A model generated the notes under the pieces. That model saw nothing but the letters and a program-made list of their open reading frames with translations, was not told where the DNA came from and searched no databases. Both the position numbers and the translations under genes were made by a program. A stretch of 64,000 bases of DNA, taken from contig NZ_RZYA01000002.1 of the NCBI RefSeq assembly GCF_004005495.1, positions 434,001 through 498,000 on the forward strand, written 5' to 3'. Shown here piece after piece: positions 1 to 7,700 of this stretch. The stretch is from Streptomyces antnestii (lineage in GTDB: Bacteria; Actinomycetota; Actinomycetes; Streptomycetales; Streptomycetaceae). Each line of letters starts with the position of its first letter. Positions within the stretch are counted from its first letter, which is position 1.

Positions 1-509
1 CCGCGGCGATCTGCACGGGGCCCGACGCCCACCGCGACCCGGGCAAGCGCTGGGTCGCGGGCGTGAGCTGCGGCATCGGCTACCTCGTCGTCGGCTGCTT
101 CGGCTCGACGCTGGTCGCGCTGTTCACCGGGCTGCCCAAGGCGCTCGTGGCGACGCTCGCGGGACTCGCGCTGCTTGGCGCGCTGTCCGGCAGTCTCGCG
201 AGGACCGTCGCCGACGAACGCGACCGCGAGGCCTCCGTCATCACCTTCCTGGCGACGGCCTCCGGAGTGACGATCGCCGGAATCGGCTCACCCTTCTGGG
301 GCCTGCTCGCCGGAGTCCTCGCGCACGTACTGCTCAATGTCGCCCGTTCCCGGCGAGAGCCAGTCGGCGCGCTCGGCGAGGACCGCGACCTGGAACCGGC
401 TCGTGGCACCCAGACGGGTCGTCAGTTCGCCGACCATACGGCGGACCGTACGGTCGGAGACGCCGAGCCTGCGCCCGACCGCCTCGTCGGTGAGGCCCTC
501 CGCGAGTAG
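1..509 (+). CDS. BenE-family benzoate/H+ symporter, C-terminal part (5' end outside window)
   Basis: The open frame runs in from the left edge (codons in frame with base 3) and stops at 507-509. It begins inside a transporter with a BenE-like segment (AAICTGPDAH near bases 3-32), then hydrophobic stretches and the motif ITFLATASG, as in the last membrane segments of benzoate transporters that import benzoate with protons. After GSPFWGLLAGVLAHVLL (about base 345) similarity to the family should end, yet the frame continues about 55 codons as a charged hydrophilic tail. That tail is antisense to the next gene's helix-turn-helix. Family assignment is from recalled motifs; substrate is inferred. 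Confidence 0.72.
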   Translation, partial: AAICTGPDAHRDPGKRWVAGVSCGIGYLVVGCFGSTLVALFTGLPKALVATLAGLALLGALSGSLARTVADERDREASVITFLATASGVTIAGIGSPFWGLLAGVLAHVLLNVARSRREPVGALGEDRDLEPARGTQTGRQFADHTADRTVGDAEPAPDRLVGEALRE

Positions 510-1352
510 CCGCAGCACCGCCCGGTGCCGCCGGTCGGTCAGACCGTCGCTCTCGTCGCCGGGACCGTCGGACCGGCCGAACCCGGCGGCCTCGGTCCAG
601 GCGTGCTCGAACTGCACACGGAACACCTCGACCAGCGAAGGGTCGTACACGACCACGGCGGCCGACTGCCCCTCGGTCCCCGTGGCGGGCACGACCGCGA
701 GGTGCCGGTCGATCACGATCATCCAGTGCGGCAGCGTCACCGCCGTCCTGACCTGCCCGCCCGCCCTCCTCAACTCCCGTACGTGCGGACCGATCTCGGG
801 CGTCGCGGCGGACGACGTGAGATACACGGCGCGCATCGCGACCCCGCGCCGCAGCACCCGCAGGTCCCGCGCGAGTCCGTCCTCCAGCAGATGCTGGGGC
901 ACCCCGCGTCCCGGGCGCAGTGTGAGGACCTCGTCGCGGGCCTGCTGGGCGGCGTCCTCGAGCGCGGCCGCGATGTTGGCGGTGCCCTCCACGAGCACCG
1001 CCTGGGTGCCGGACACGCGCTGGGCGTGGATCGGCGCGAAGTCGGTCAGCATCCGCACGAGCGCGTCGCGGGTACGGGTGCTCTGCTCGATGAGCGCGTC
1101 CACGCGTGACGCGTCGGCGGCGAGGAGGTGGCCGAGCGCGGACTCGGAGGACATGCACGCCCAGCCGCTCGGCGTCGCGGTGGTCCGCACCAGAAGGCCC
1201 AGCTCCGAAAGGACCTGCACGGCCGCCACGTACTCGTCGCTGCCCCAGCCGAGCCGCCGGCAGACGGTGGCGGGTGTCCAGGACGCGTCCTGGACGGCGA
1301 TCACGTACAGCTGCCGGGCCAGCTTCTGGTCAACGGTCGCGACCTTGCCCAT
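288..1352 (-). CDS. TrmB-like / LuxR C-terminal HTH transcriptional regulator
   Basis: A 354-residue regulator. The N-terminal 60 or so residues form a winged helix (CRRLGWGSDEYVAAVQVLSE), the middle resembles the phospholipase-D-like domain seen in TrmB-type sensors (ALVEGTANIAA..., HWMIVIDRHLAVVPA), and residues 270-335 are a LuxR-type HTH (LLAEGLTDEAVGRRLGVSDR). The ATG at 1352 is preceded by AGGGGGA at good spacing. Its tail overlaps the convergent BenE frame by 222 bp. The same architecture recurs at 26911-27861, where it is divergent from a secreted protease. Target unknown; nearest candidates are the transporter and the phosphoesterase operon behind it. Confidence 0.8.
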   Translation of the reverse strand: MGKVATVDQKLARQLYVIAVQDASWTPATVCRRLGWGSDEYVAAVQVLSELGLLVRTTATPSGWACMSSESALGHLLAADASRVDALIEQSTRTRDALVRMLTDFAPIHAQRVSGTQAVLVEGTANIAAALEDAAQQARDEVLTLRPGRGVPQHLLEDGLARDLRVLRRGVAMRAVYLTSSAATPEIGPHVRELRRAGGQVRTAVTLPHWMIVIDRHLAVVPATGTEGQSAAVVVYDPSLVEVFRVQFEHAWTEAAGFGRSDGPGDESDGLTDRRHRAVLRLLAEGLTDEAVGRRLGVSDRTVRRMVGELTTRLGATSRFQVAVLAERADWLSPGTGDIEQYVREDSGEQAPEG

Positions 1353-1388
1353 GAAAATCCCCCTTGTTCATCCCGTGCGCGCGCGACG

Positions 1389-1426
1389 AAGGGCCGCCAC
1401 TCCTGTGCGGAGGAGTGACGGCCCTT
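1389..1426 (-). terminator. Hairpin terminator after the phosphoesterase operon
   Basis: The 16-bp arms 1389-1404 and 1411-1426 are complementary except at one position, with a 6-nt loop (GTGCGG). The hairpin lies 66 bp past the phosphoesterase stop and before the next minus-strand gene at 1352. There is no U-tract, as is usual in Streptomyces. Confidence 0.75.
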
Positions 1427-1491
1427 GTCACACGACGGGGCTCAGGGTACGCGAACTGCCCATGGCGCCCGAGGGGTTGTCCCCTTCAGTG

Positions 1492-4248
1492 TCAGCCGTC
1501 GGACTCCGCCGACGGGATGTAGGCGCCGGGGACGTCCTTCGGCGCGTAGAGCTTCTTCTCGCCCGGGTACGGCTTCGACCACTCGTGCGTCTGGTACCAC
1601 GTGAAGTGGTTCATCTGCGCGGGGTTCGCGTAGTCCGGTACGGCGCCCGGCCCGGTGAGCCGCTGGTGCGACTTCCAGTCGTCCCACTGCGCCGCGAGCT
1701 CCTGCTTGTCAGCCGGCACCTTCGTGGAAGGCACGGCCGCGGCGCTGGGGTTCTGCGGGGCAGGGGTGTCCACGCCGCAGGACGGCGGGGTCTTGAGGCC
1801 GTCGGTCAGCGAGGTCCGGTTGGGCAGCGCCTTGAACGGCGTGAGGTCCGGGGTCTTCGTGAACGCCCCGCGCATCGGGGTGGCCGCGCTGTCCTTCTGG
1901 TTCATCGGGTGGACACCGAGGATCTGCTCGATGGTCCGGATCATCGTGATCTGGGAGTAGTACCGGCTGTCGACGACGCCGTGCCGGGCGTAGGGGCTGA
2001 TGATCTGGATGGGGGCGCGGTGGCCGTCCACGTGGTCGAGCCCGGCCTGGGAGTCGTCCTCGACGACGAAGATCGCGGAGTCCTTCCAGTACTTGCTGTG
2101 CGAGATCTTGTCGACCATCTTGCCGACCGCGAGGTCGTTGTCCGCGACCTGGGCGGACGGGCTGGCGGGACCGCCGGTGTGGTCGTTGGAGAACCAGAAC
2201 ATGTTCAGGTTCGCCGGACCGTTCTTCTCGAAGTCCTGGTTCCAGATCTGGTACTTGTAGACATCCGGGACATTGAGGTCGAACATCGGGAAGCCCTGCA
2301 CCGAGACGTCGTTGAGCGAGGGGATCGCCGAACCCGTCTTGATGGGGTAGGCCGTGGACCGGCCCGTCGCGTCCATGTCCTTGGCGTCGCAGTACAGGTT
2401 CTGCCAGGACGCGCCGGAGGGCTTGCTCTCCATCGACTGGAACTCGCCGAAGTCCTTGACGGACCGGCCCGCCGCCTGCGCACCGGTCCACAGGAAACCG
2501 GACTTCTGGTGGCCGAGAGCGTCGTCCTCGGTGTCGTAACTGCGCGCGTACTCACCGGCCGAGGACTCGGTGTACTCCGGGTTGTCCGCCTGCATCAGCC
2601 AGTTGTGGCCCTCGGCGGAGTTCGTGCCGATGTCGTACGTGTTGTCGTACAGGCCGAACTGGTCCGCCAGCGCGTGCTGGTTGGGGGTCACGTTCTCGCC
2701 GAACTGCGCCAGCTTCGGGTCGCCGTTGCCCTTGGCGATGTCGCCGAAGACCTGGTCGTAGGTCCGGTTCTCCTTGACGATCATGAAGACGTGCTTGATC
2801 GTCGAGGGGTCACCGAGCCGCTGGGGGACCGGTACCGGGTCGGCGTGGCTCGTGCCCTTTGCCACCTTGACCGAGCCGCCCGTCCAGCCGTTCTGCTGGA
2901 AGACCTTGTCCGTCTGGGACTTGATGTCACGGTCGCTCGGCAGCGTGAACCGCTGCAGGCTGGACGTCGTGTCGTGGGTGGCGTGCCCCGCGTTGTTCGT
3001 GGCGCGACGGGCGTCGACGCCACGGGTGTTGGAGACCACGACCTGATCGCCGACGGTGGCGATCTCGGACGGGAAGTAGTCCGTCGGCAGCAGACCGACG
3101 TAACTGACCGGCTCCTGCGGGCTCGTGTACCGGTAGACGGCCACCGCGTTGGCGCGGCCGAGCGTCACCAGCAGATGGCCGTCGTCGGTCACCGTCACCG
3201 CGTCGGGCTCGTAGCCGACCGACGCCTCGGGCCACGGCTGGGTGTTGACGGTCTGCACGACCTTGTTCTTGGTCGTGTCGATGACCGACACGTCGTTGGT
3301 CGCCGTGTTGGTGACGAACAGCGCGTTCTTCTTCGCGTACAGCGCCGTCGGATGCAGGCCGACGTCGATGCTAGTCACGTTGGCCGCCGGGTCCGCGAGG
3401 TCGATGACGCTGACCGTGCCCGTGGTCGTGGCGGCCGTCTTCGGGTCGGCCGGCACCTGGGTGTTGTACGAGTTGACGGTGCTCTCACCGGGCTTCGCCG
3501 GGCGCCCGCCCTCGTTGCTGACGTAGAGCTTGGAGCCGACCTTCGCCAGGTCGCGCGGGGCGTTGCCGACGGCCCAGCTGTGCTGGACGGAGCCGGTCGC
3601 CGCGTCGATGGCCACGACCCGGTTCTGGCCGTTGACCGCCGAGTACACGGTCGAGCCGTCGGGGGAGAAGACCGCCTCGCCCACCAGCGCGTGCTTGGGC
3701 CCGTCCGCCGGGATCGGCACGGACTTCGGGTCGGCGAGACTGCCGTCCGCCTTCACCGTGAACCTGGTGTACCCGTCGGCCTGCCCCAGCCACAGCTGCG
3801 ACCCGTCGGGCGAGTACGTGGGGCCTTCCTGGCCCACGCTGTTGCCGCTGATGCGCAGGTCCGCGGCAGCGTTGTTGCCGACGTACTGCTGCACCTTCCA
3901 CGACTTCAGGTCGACGATGGACAGCGCCATGCCGCCGTCCGTGACCGAGGCCGCGAGGTGGGTGCCGTCCGGGCTGACCGACGACGACATGATCTTGCCC
4001 TTCTGGAGGACGAGACGGTCACCGTACGGCGCGATGTACTGGTTGCTGGAGATGACCTGGCCGCGGTCGGTGACCTGGCCGACCTGGTCGCTGCCGAACT
4101 GCTGGGTCTGGGCGAAGGCGGTGCCGGCGGCGGCGAGCCCGAGCACGGTGACGCCTGCCACGGCCAGAGGTATTCGACGTCCGGTGCGTCTGCCGGGAAG
4201 ACCGGAAAGGTCTCCAGCGGCACGCCTGCGACGGCGCGTTACCTGCAT
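1492..4248 (-). CDS. Secreted bifunctional YncE-type beta-propeller / alkaline-phosphatase-family phosphoesterase
   Basis: 918 residues from the ATG at 4248, preceded by GAAGGGAC; longer upstream extensions are in antisense-like sequence. The N-terminus is arginine-rich, then hydrophobic (RRTGRRIPLAVAGVTVLGLA), ending in AFA, an export signal perhaps using Tat. Residues about 60-450 carry YncE/YVTN propeller blades (VSPDGTHLAA, YSPDGSQLWLG, FSPDGSTVYSA, VSVIDTTKNKVV). From about residue 480 a phosphoesterase domain begins (HVFMIVKENRTYDQVFGD) and ends with FVVEDDSQAGLDHVDGHR, which holds the metal-binding Asp/His residues of the family. It probably hydrolyses a phosphoester outside the cell; substrate unknown. 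It follows the ABC genes on the same strand across a 98-bp G-rich gap, so it may be co-transcribed. Confidence 0.88.
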   Translation of the reverse strand: MQVTRRRRRAAGDLSGLPGRRTGRRIPLAVAGVTVLGLAAAGTAFAQTQQFGSDQVGQVTDRGQVISSNQYIAPYGDRLVLQKGKIMSSSVSPDGTHLAASVTDGGMALSIVDLKSWKVQQYVGNNAAADLRISGNSVGQEGPTYSPDGSQLWLGQADGYTRFTVKADGSLADPKSVPIPADGPKHALVGEAVFSPDGSTVYSAVNGQNRVVAIDAATGSVQHSWAVGNAPRDLAKVGSKLYVSNEGGRPAKPGESTVNSYNTQVPADPKTAATTTGTVSVIDLADPAANVTSIDVGLHPTALYAKKNALFVTNTATNDVSVIDTTKNKVVQTVNTQPWPEASVGYEPDAVTVTDDGHLLVTLGRANAVAVYRYTSPQEPVSYVGLLPTDYFPSEIATVGDQVVVSNTRGVDARRATNNAGHATHDTTSSLQRFTLPSDRDIKSQTDKVFQQNGWTGGSVKVAKGTSHADPVPVPQRLGDPSTIKHVFMIVKENRTYDQVFGDIAKGNGDPKLAQFGENVTPNQHALADQFGLYDNTYDIGTNSAEGHNWLMQADNPEYTESSAGEYARSYDTEDDALGHQKSGFLWTGAQAAGRSVKDFGEFQSMESKPSGASWQNLYCDAKDMDATGRSTAYPIKTGSAIPSLNDVSVQGFPMFDLNVPDVYKYQIWNQDFEKNGPANLNMFWFSNDHTGGPASPSAQVADNDLAVGKMVDKISHSKYWKDSAIFVVEDDSQAGLDHVDGHRAPIQIISPYARHGVVDSRYYSQITMIRTIEQILGVHPMNQKDSAATPMRGAFTKTPDLTPFKALPNRTSLTDGLKTPPSCGVDTPAPQNPSAAAVPSTKVPADKQELAAQWDDWKSHQRLTGPGAVPDYANPAQMNHFTWYQTHEWSKPYPGEKKLYAPKDVPGAYIPSAESDG

Positions 4249-4276
4249 TGATTTGTCCCTTCTGGACGGGAGAGCT

Positions 4277-4324
4277 GGGGGGTGGCGGTATGGGGGTATC
4301 TGGGGGGTGGGATCTGGGGGGGGG
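4277..4324 (+). other. G-run tract (possible G-quadruplex) upstream of the phosphoesterase
   Basis: Runs of 6, 5, 6, 3 and 9 G at 4277-4282, 4292-4296, 4302-4307, 4309-4311 and 4316-4324 lie on the plus strand, which is the template for the minus-strand operon. They fill most of the gap between the permease stop and the phosphoesterase start. Confidence 0.5.
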
Positions 4325-4325
4325 C

Positions 4326-4355
4326 GGCGATCTACGGGGCGGCGATCTACGGGGT
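4326..4355. repeat. 15-bp tandem duplication across the permease stop codon
   Basis: Two 15-bp copies (4326-4340 and 4341-4355; GGCGATCTACGGGG then C or T). The second copy contains the permease stop codon (4347-4349), so the gene's last codons and stop have been duplicated downstream. Confidence 0.8.
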
Positions 4356-5696
4356 GGCGAGCAGTCCGACCGTGCCGTCGAACTGCCAGAGCGGGTTGGG
4401 CTCGTCCCCGGTCGGGGTGCGCACCAGGAAGTAGCCGTTGACTTCCTTCGGCCCGTCGCCGTCGGCCAGGAACCGGCCGTCCGCGGTGATGTCCAGCTGG
4501 TAGATGGCCGAACCGGTGGCCTCGACGCCGGGGAGATGCCACGACACGACGCAGCGCCAGTCGTTGCCGGGCCCCTTGGCGTCGTCGCTCACATCGCCCT
4601 TGGTGCACGCGGCCGAGGCCTTGAGCTGCTTCTCGGTGACGGCGGGCCGGTGGAGCTGCGTGGTCTGCAGGCGGTACAGGTGGGCGAACGCCGTGGCGAC
4701 CGCACGCTGCACCTTCTTCTGCTCGATCCCGGAACCCGTGCCCGTACTCGTCGGCGCGAGCGCCCCGACCGTCACCGCCATGAGGGCGACGAGGGGGAGG
4801 ACGGCGGTGGCGACCGCGCCGCGCCCCGCGCCGTCGTGGGCCGGGTTGGTGAAGTCCCGCCGCAGGAAGAGCCGGTAGGCGAGGGCCGTCGCGGTCACGG
4901 CCCACAGCAGGCTGACCGCGAGGGAGATGAGGAGGGGGCCCAGCTGCACCGGGTCGGTGAACAGGCCGTTCCAGGCGATGAACGCGTAGCCGGGCAGGGC
5001 GAGTCGTACGGCGACGGGCAGCGGAAGCAGCTGCGCGAGCTGCATCGCCAGCGCGACGAGCGCCGGCAGCAGGAGGCCCATCGGGGACCGGCCCAGGGCC
5101 ACGGACCCGAGAAGTCCGACCGCGGCCAGAGCGAGGGTCGGCGCGAGGACGCACACCCACGCGAGGAGGACCTTGACCGCCGCGTCCCCCGGAGTCAGGA
5201 GGTGGCCGTCGAGGCCAGGCAGCGGCTGGTCGCCGACCGCCACCACGCCGCCGGCCGTGCTGGAACAGACGAGCCCGGCGAAGAGCAGAAGGATCACGGT
5301 CAGGCCGGCCAGCGTCTTCGCCGCGAAGATCCGCCGGGGCGAGCGCACCGCCACGAGCAGATGCCGCCACGTGCCGAGCCGGTCCTCGGAGGCGAACACG
5401 TCACCGGCGACCATCGACGTCAGCAGCGGGAGCGCCCACGACCCCGCGAAGCCGAGCGTCACCAGCGGCCCGGCCCACCCCGTGGCGTGCATCCAGCGGC
5501 CGAACAGCGTGTCCACGGGGAGCGAACTCTGCCGGCTGACCGCGGCGACGAACAGCGCCGGAGCGATCCAGCACACGAGCAGCAGCAGACGGATCCGCCA
5601 CTGCGAGACCAGCTTGACCAGTTCGAAGCGGTAGCCGCGCGCCATGGACACGCCGCGCGCCTTTGTGGGTCGGGGCGCGGTGACGGTCGCGGTCAC
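4347..5696 (-). CDS. ABC transporter permease, ABC-2-like
   Basis: 449 residues from a GTG that overlaps the ATPase stop (GTGA). A second start at MARGYRFELVKL (residue 19) is possible. About six hydrophobic segments occupy residues 30-300 (for example LLLLVCWIAPALFVAAV, LLISLAVSLLWAVTATALAY), followed by a further segment and an outward-facing region of about 140 residues with a DUF-like fold. This is the ABC-2 layout, with the family's conserved loop VFASEDRLGTWRHLLVA. It pairs with the ATPase at 5693-6706. Such pairs export lipids, antibiotics or cell-wall precursors; the linked phosphoesterase may act on the product, but that is inference. Confidence 0.82.
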   Translation of the reverse strand: MTATVTAPRPTKARGVSMARGYRFELVKLVSQWRIRLLLLVCWIAPALFVAAVSRQSSLPVDTLFGRWMHATGWAGPLVTLGFAGSWALPLLTSMVAGDVFASEDRLGTWRHLLVAVRSPRRIFAAKTLAGLTVILLLFAGLVCSSTAGGVVAVGDQPLPGLDGHLLTPGDAAVKVLLAWVCVLAPTLALAAVGLLGSVALGRSPMGLLLPALVALAMQLAQLLPLPVAVRLALPGYAFIAWNGLFTDPVQLGPLLISLAVSLLWAVTATALAYRLFLRRDFTNPAHDGAGRGAVATAVLPLVALMAVTVGALAPTSTGTGSGIEQKKVQRAVATAFAHLYRLQTTQLHRPAVTEKQLKASAACTKGDVSDDAKGPGNDWRCVVSWHLPGVEATGSAIYQLDITADGRFLADGDGPKEVNGYFLVRTPTGDEPNPLWQFDGTVGLLATP

Positions 5697-6706
5697 AGGC
5701 CGGCCTCCTGCTGCTCGGTGAGCTCTTGCTGTCCGGTGAGCTCCTGTTGCTCGGTGAGCTCCTGCTGTTCGGCGAGCTCCTGCTGTTCGGTGAGGGAGAG
5801 GAACGCCGCCTCGAGCGGCGACACCAGGGGGGCGAGTTCGCGCAGCGCGATGCCGTCCCGGACGAGCCGCACCACCAGTGCGTCGAGGGCGGGAACGAGC
5901 GCGCGGACGACGAGCATGTCCGCGTCGTGGCGCGTCCCGGCGTCGTCGACCACCTGGATCCCGGGGGTGTCGGCTGCCAGCCGGCGCGCTGCTCGGGCGT
6001 CACCGGTCAGCAGGCGGTAGTCGAGTTCACGGTTCTCGGCGGCCAGCTTGCCGAGCGGGCCGGAGAACACGACGCGTCCCGTGGCGACGATGGTGACCTC
6101 GGAGCACAACGCCTCCAGGTCGTCCATGCGGTGACTCGAAAGGACGACGGTCGTCCCCTCCTCCGCGAGCCGGGACAGGACGCCGTGCACGTGCTTCTTG
6201 CCCGCCGGGTCGAGACCGTTGGCGGGCTCGTCGAGCACGAGCAGCCGGGGCCGGGTGAGCAGGGCGGCGGCCAGGCCGAGCCGCTGACGCATGCCCAGAG
6301 AGAAGCCGCGGGCCCGGTCGTCGGCGACGTCGGTGAGACCGACCTGGTGCAGTACGTCGTCGATCCCCGCCGTCCGCGCGTCGTGGCCCCGCAGGGCGGC
6401 CAGCGCGGCGAGGTTCTGCCGGGCGGTGAGCCAGGGGTACAGGCCGGGGCCGTCGACGAAGCCCGAGACGCCCTCGGCCGCGGTCAGCGCGCGCCCGACC
6501 GGTGTGCCCAGAATCTCCAGGCTGCCGCTGTCGGCGACGGCGAGGCCCAGCAAGAGACCGAGCAGTGTGGTCTTGCCGGCGCCGTTCGGACCGACCAGAC
6601 CGTGGATCTGACCCTGTGCCACATCCAGGTCGATGCCGTCGAGCGCGACGACGTCGCCGAAACATTTGGTGATCCCGCGGGCCCGGATGGCGAGCTGTAC
6701 GTCCAT
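5693..6706 (-). CDS. ABC transporter ATP-binding protein with repetitive C-terminal tail
   Basis: 337 residues from MDVQLAIRARG; the ATG at 6706 has GGAAGGGAC upstream. Walker A is GLVGPNGAGKTTLLG, the signature is FSLGMRQRLGLA, Walker B is RLLVLDEPANGLDPAG, and the H-loop is VVLSSHRMDD. This is a nucleotide-binding domain of the drug/lipid exporter class. Residues about 215-300 are the usual C-terminal domain. The protein ends in five copies of a six-residue unit (LTEQQE and variants) then AGL. The tail is unusual and predicted helical. It is translationally coupled to the permease by GTGA. Confidence 0.92.
   Translation of the reverse strand: MDVQLAIRARGITKCFGDVVALDGIDLDVAQGQIHGLVGPNGAGKTTLLGLLLGLAVADSGSLEILGTPVGRALTAAEGVSGFVDGPGLYPWLTARQNLAALAALRGHDARTAGIDDVLHQVGLTDVADDRARGFSLGMRQRLGLAAALLTRPRLLVLDEPANGLDPAGKKHVHGVLSRLAEEGTTVVLSSHRMDDLEALCSEVTIVATGRVVFSGPLGKLAAENRELDYRLLTGDARAARRLAADTPGIQVVDDAGTRHDADMLVVRALVPALDALVVRLVRDGIALRELAPLVSPLEAAFLSLTEQQELAEQQELTEQQELTGQQELTEQQEAGL
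5705..5794. repeat. Five in-frame 18-bp repeats in the ATPase C-terminus
   Basis: Five 18-bp units encode LTEQQE, LAEQQE, LTEQQE, LTGQQE and LTEQQE. Because each unit is six codons, gain or loss of a unit leaves the frame intact. Confidence 0.9.
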
Positions 6707-6957
6707 GAGTCCCTTCCTTCGAACCTCCGAGGACCTTAGGGACGGCACGCGACGCAGGCAGGGACAGCTACTTGACAACCATGGAACGGAAGACGACGGG
6801 TTACCGACGCGCGGCCGAACTGATGTTTGTGCGCGGCAAGTTGACCACGGTGGTCCGAGAGGCGTCTACCATTCCAAACCCGGTCATTCGGTGCGGAGCG
6901 GGAGCGGAGGTGCGCCCGGTACCGCACACGTCCGACACCCGTCTATAGGCTGGCCGG
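6707..6957. promoter_or_regulatory. Divergent promoter region between the ABC operon and the FMN reductase
   Basis: A 251-bp gap with no gene. TATAGG at 6944-6949 lies 8 bp before the FMN reductase ATG, which has no Shine-Dalgarno sequence, so that transcript may be leaderless. The promoter for the ABC operon must also lie here, but I could not place it. Confidence 0.45.
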
Positions 6958-7533
6958 ATGTCGACGACGCCGGTCATCTTGTTGCTGTCGGGGAGCCTGC
7001 GGGACGGCTCCACCAACGAAGCGGTACTGCGCACGGCGCAGGCCGCGGCCCCCGGGCGGCTGCGCACCGTCCTGTACGACGGCCTCGCCGGGCTCCCGCA
7101 CTTCAACCCCGACCACGACACCGACCCGCTCCCCGCCCCCGTGGCCCGGCTGCGGGAGGCGATCGACGCGGCGACCGGAATCCTGATCTGCGCCCCGGAG
7201 TACGCGGGCACCCTGCCGGGCTCGTTCAAGAACCTGCTGGACTGGACGGTCGGCGGCACCGAGATCTGCGACAAACCGGTGGCCTGGATCAACGCGGCGG
7301 GCCCCGGACGGGGCGACGGCGCCGCCGCCACGCTCCGCACCGTCCTCGGCTACACCGGCGCAGCCGTCGTGGAACCGGCCTGCGCGAGAATCCCGGTGGA
7401 CCGGGGGGCGCTCGACGCGGACGGCCTGATCACCGACCCGGCCGTCCGCGCCCGACTGGCCGACGTGCTGGACCTGTTGGCGGCGCACCATGCGGAGCTT
7501 CAGGAAGCGCCGCAGGAACTGCGGGCCACGTAA
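6958..7533 (+). CDS. NADPH-dependent FMN reductase (flavodoxin-like)
   Basis: 191 residues. The N-terminus VILLLSGSLRDGSTNEAVLR is the FMN phosphate-binding loop of the family, and ICAPEYAGTLPGSFKNLLDW matches its PEYNxxxPGxLKNxxDW motif. It reduces FMN or quinones with NADPH in the cytosol. The ATG at 6958 has no ribosome-binding site, and a TATAGG hexamer 8 bp upstream suggests a leaderless message. It stands alone ahead of the GH15 gene with a 167-bp gap. Physiological acceptor unknown. Confidence 0.9.
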   Translation: MSTTPVILLLSGSLRDGSTNEAVLRTAQAAAPGRLRTVLYDGLAGLPHFNPDHDTDPLPAPVARLREAIDAATGILICAPEYAGTLPGSFKNLLDWTVGGTEICDKPVAWINAAGPGRGDGAAATLRTVLGYTGAAVVEPACARIPVDRGALDADGLITDPAVRARLADVLDLLAAHHAELQEAPQELRAT

Positions 7534-7700
7534 CTCGCGGCCTCCTCCTCGATCTCGTCGATGTCTGTGCCGGGACACCGTCGTACGGAGTGACCCGGTC
7601 GGCCCATCCGCGTGGACGACCGGCATCCGGGAGGGTTGCGTGGGAGGGGACGAGTGCCGCGAACGCGCGCACCCGCCCGGCAAGAGAGACGAGGCCCCGC

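Noticed and set aside
337-4251. Very long plus-strand frame opposite the regulator and phosphoesterase
   Set aside because: Arg/Pro/Val/Gly-rich sequence without motifs, antisense to recognised genes. Such frames are expected in GC-rich DNA.
4249-5370. Upstream extension of the phosphoesterase frame
   Set aside because: It is read in another frame of the permease; the ATG at 4248 has a good ribosome-binding site and a signal peptide follows.
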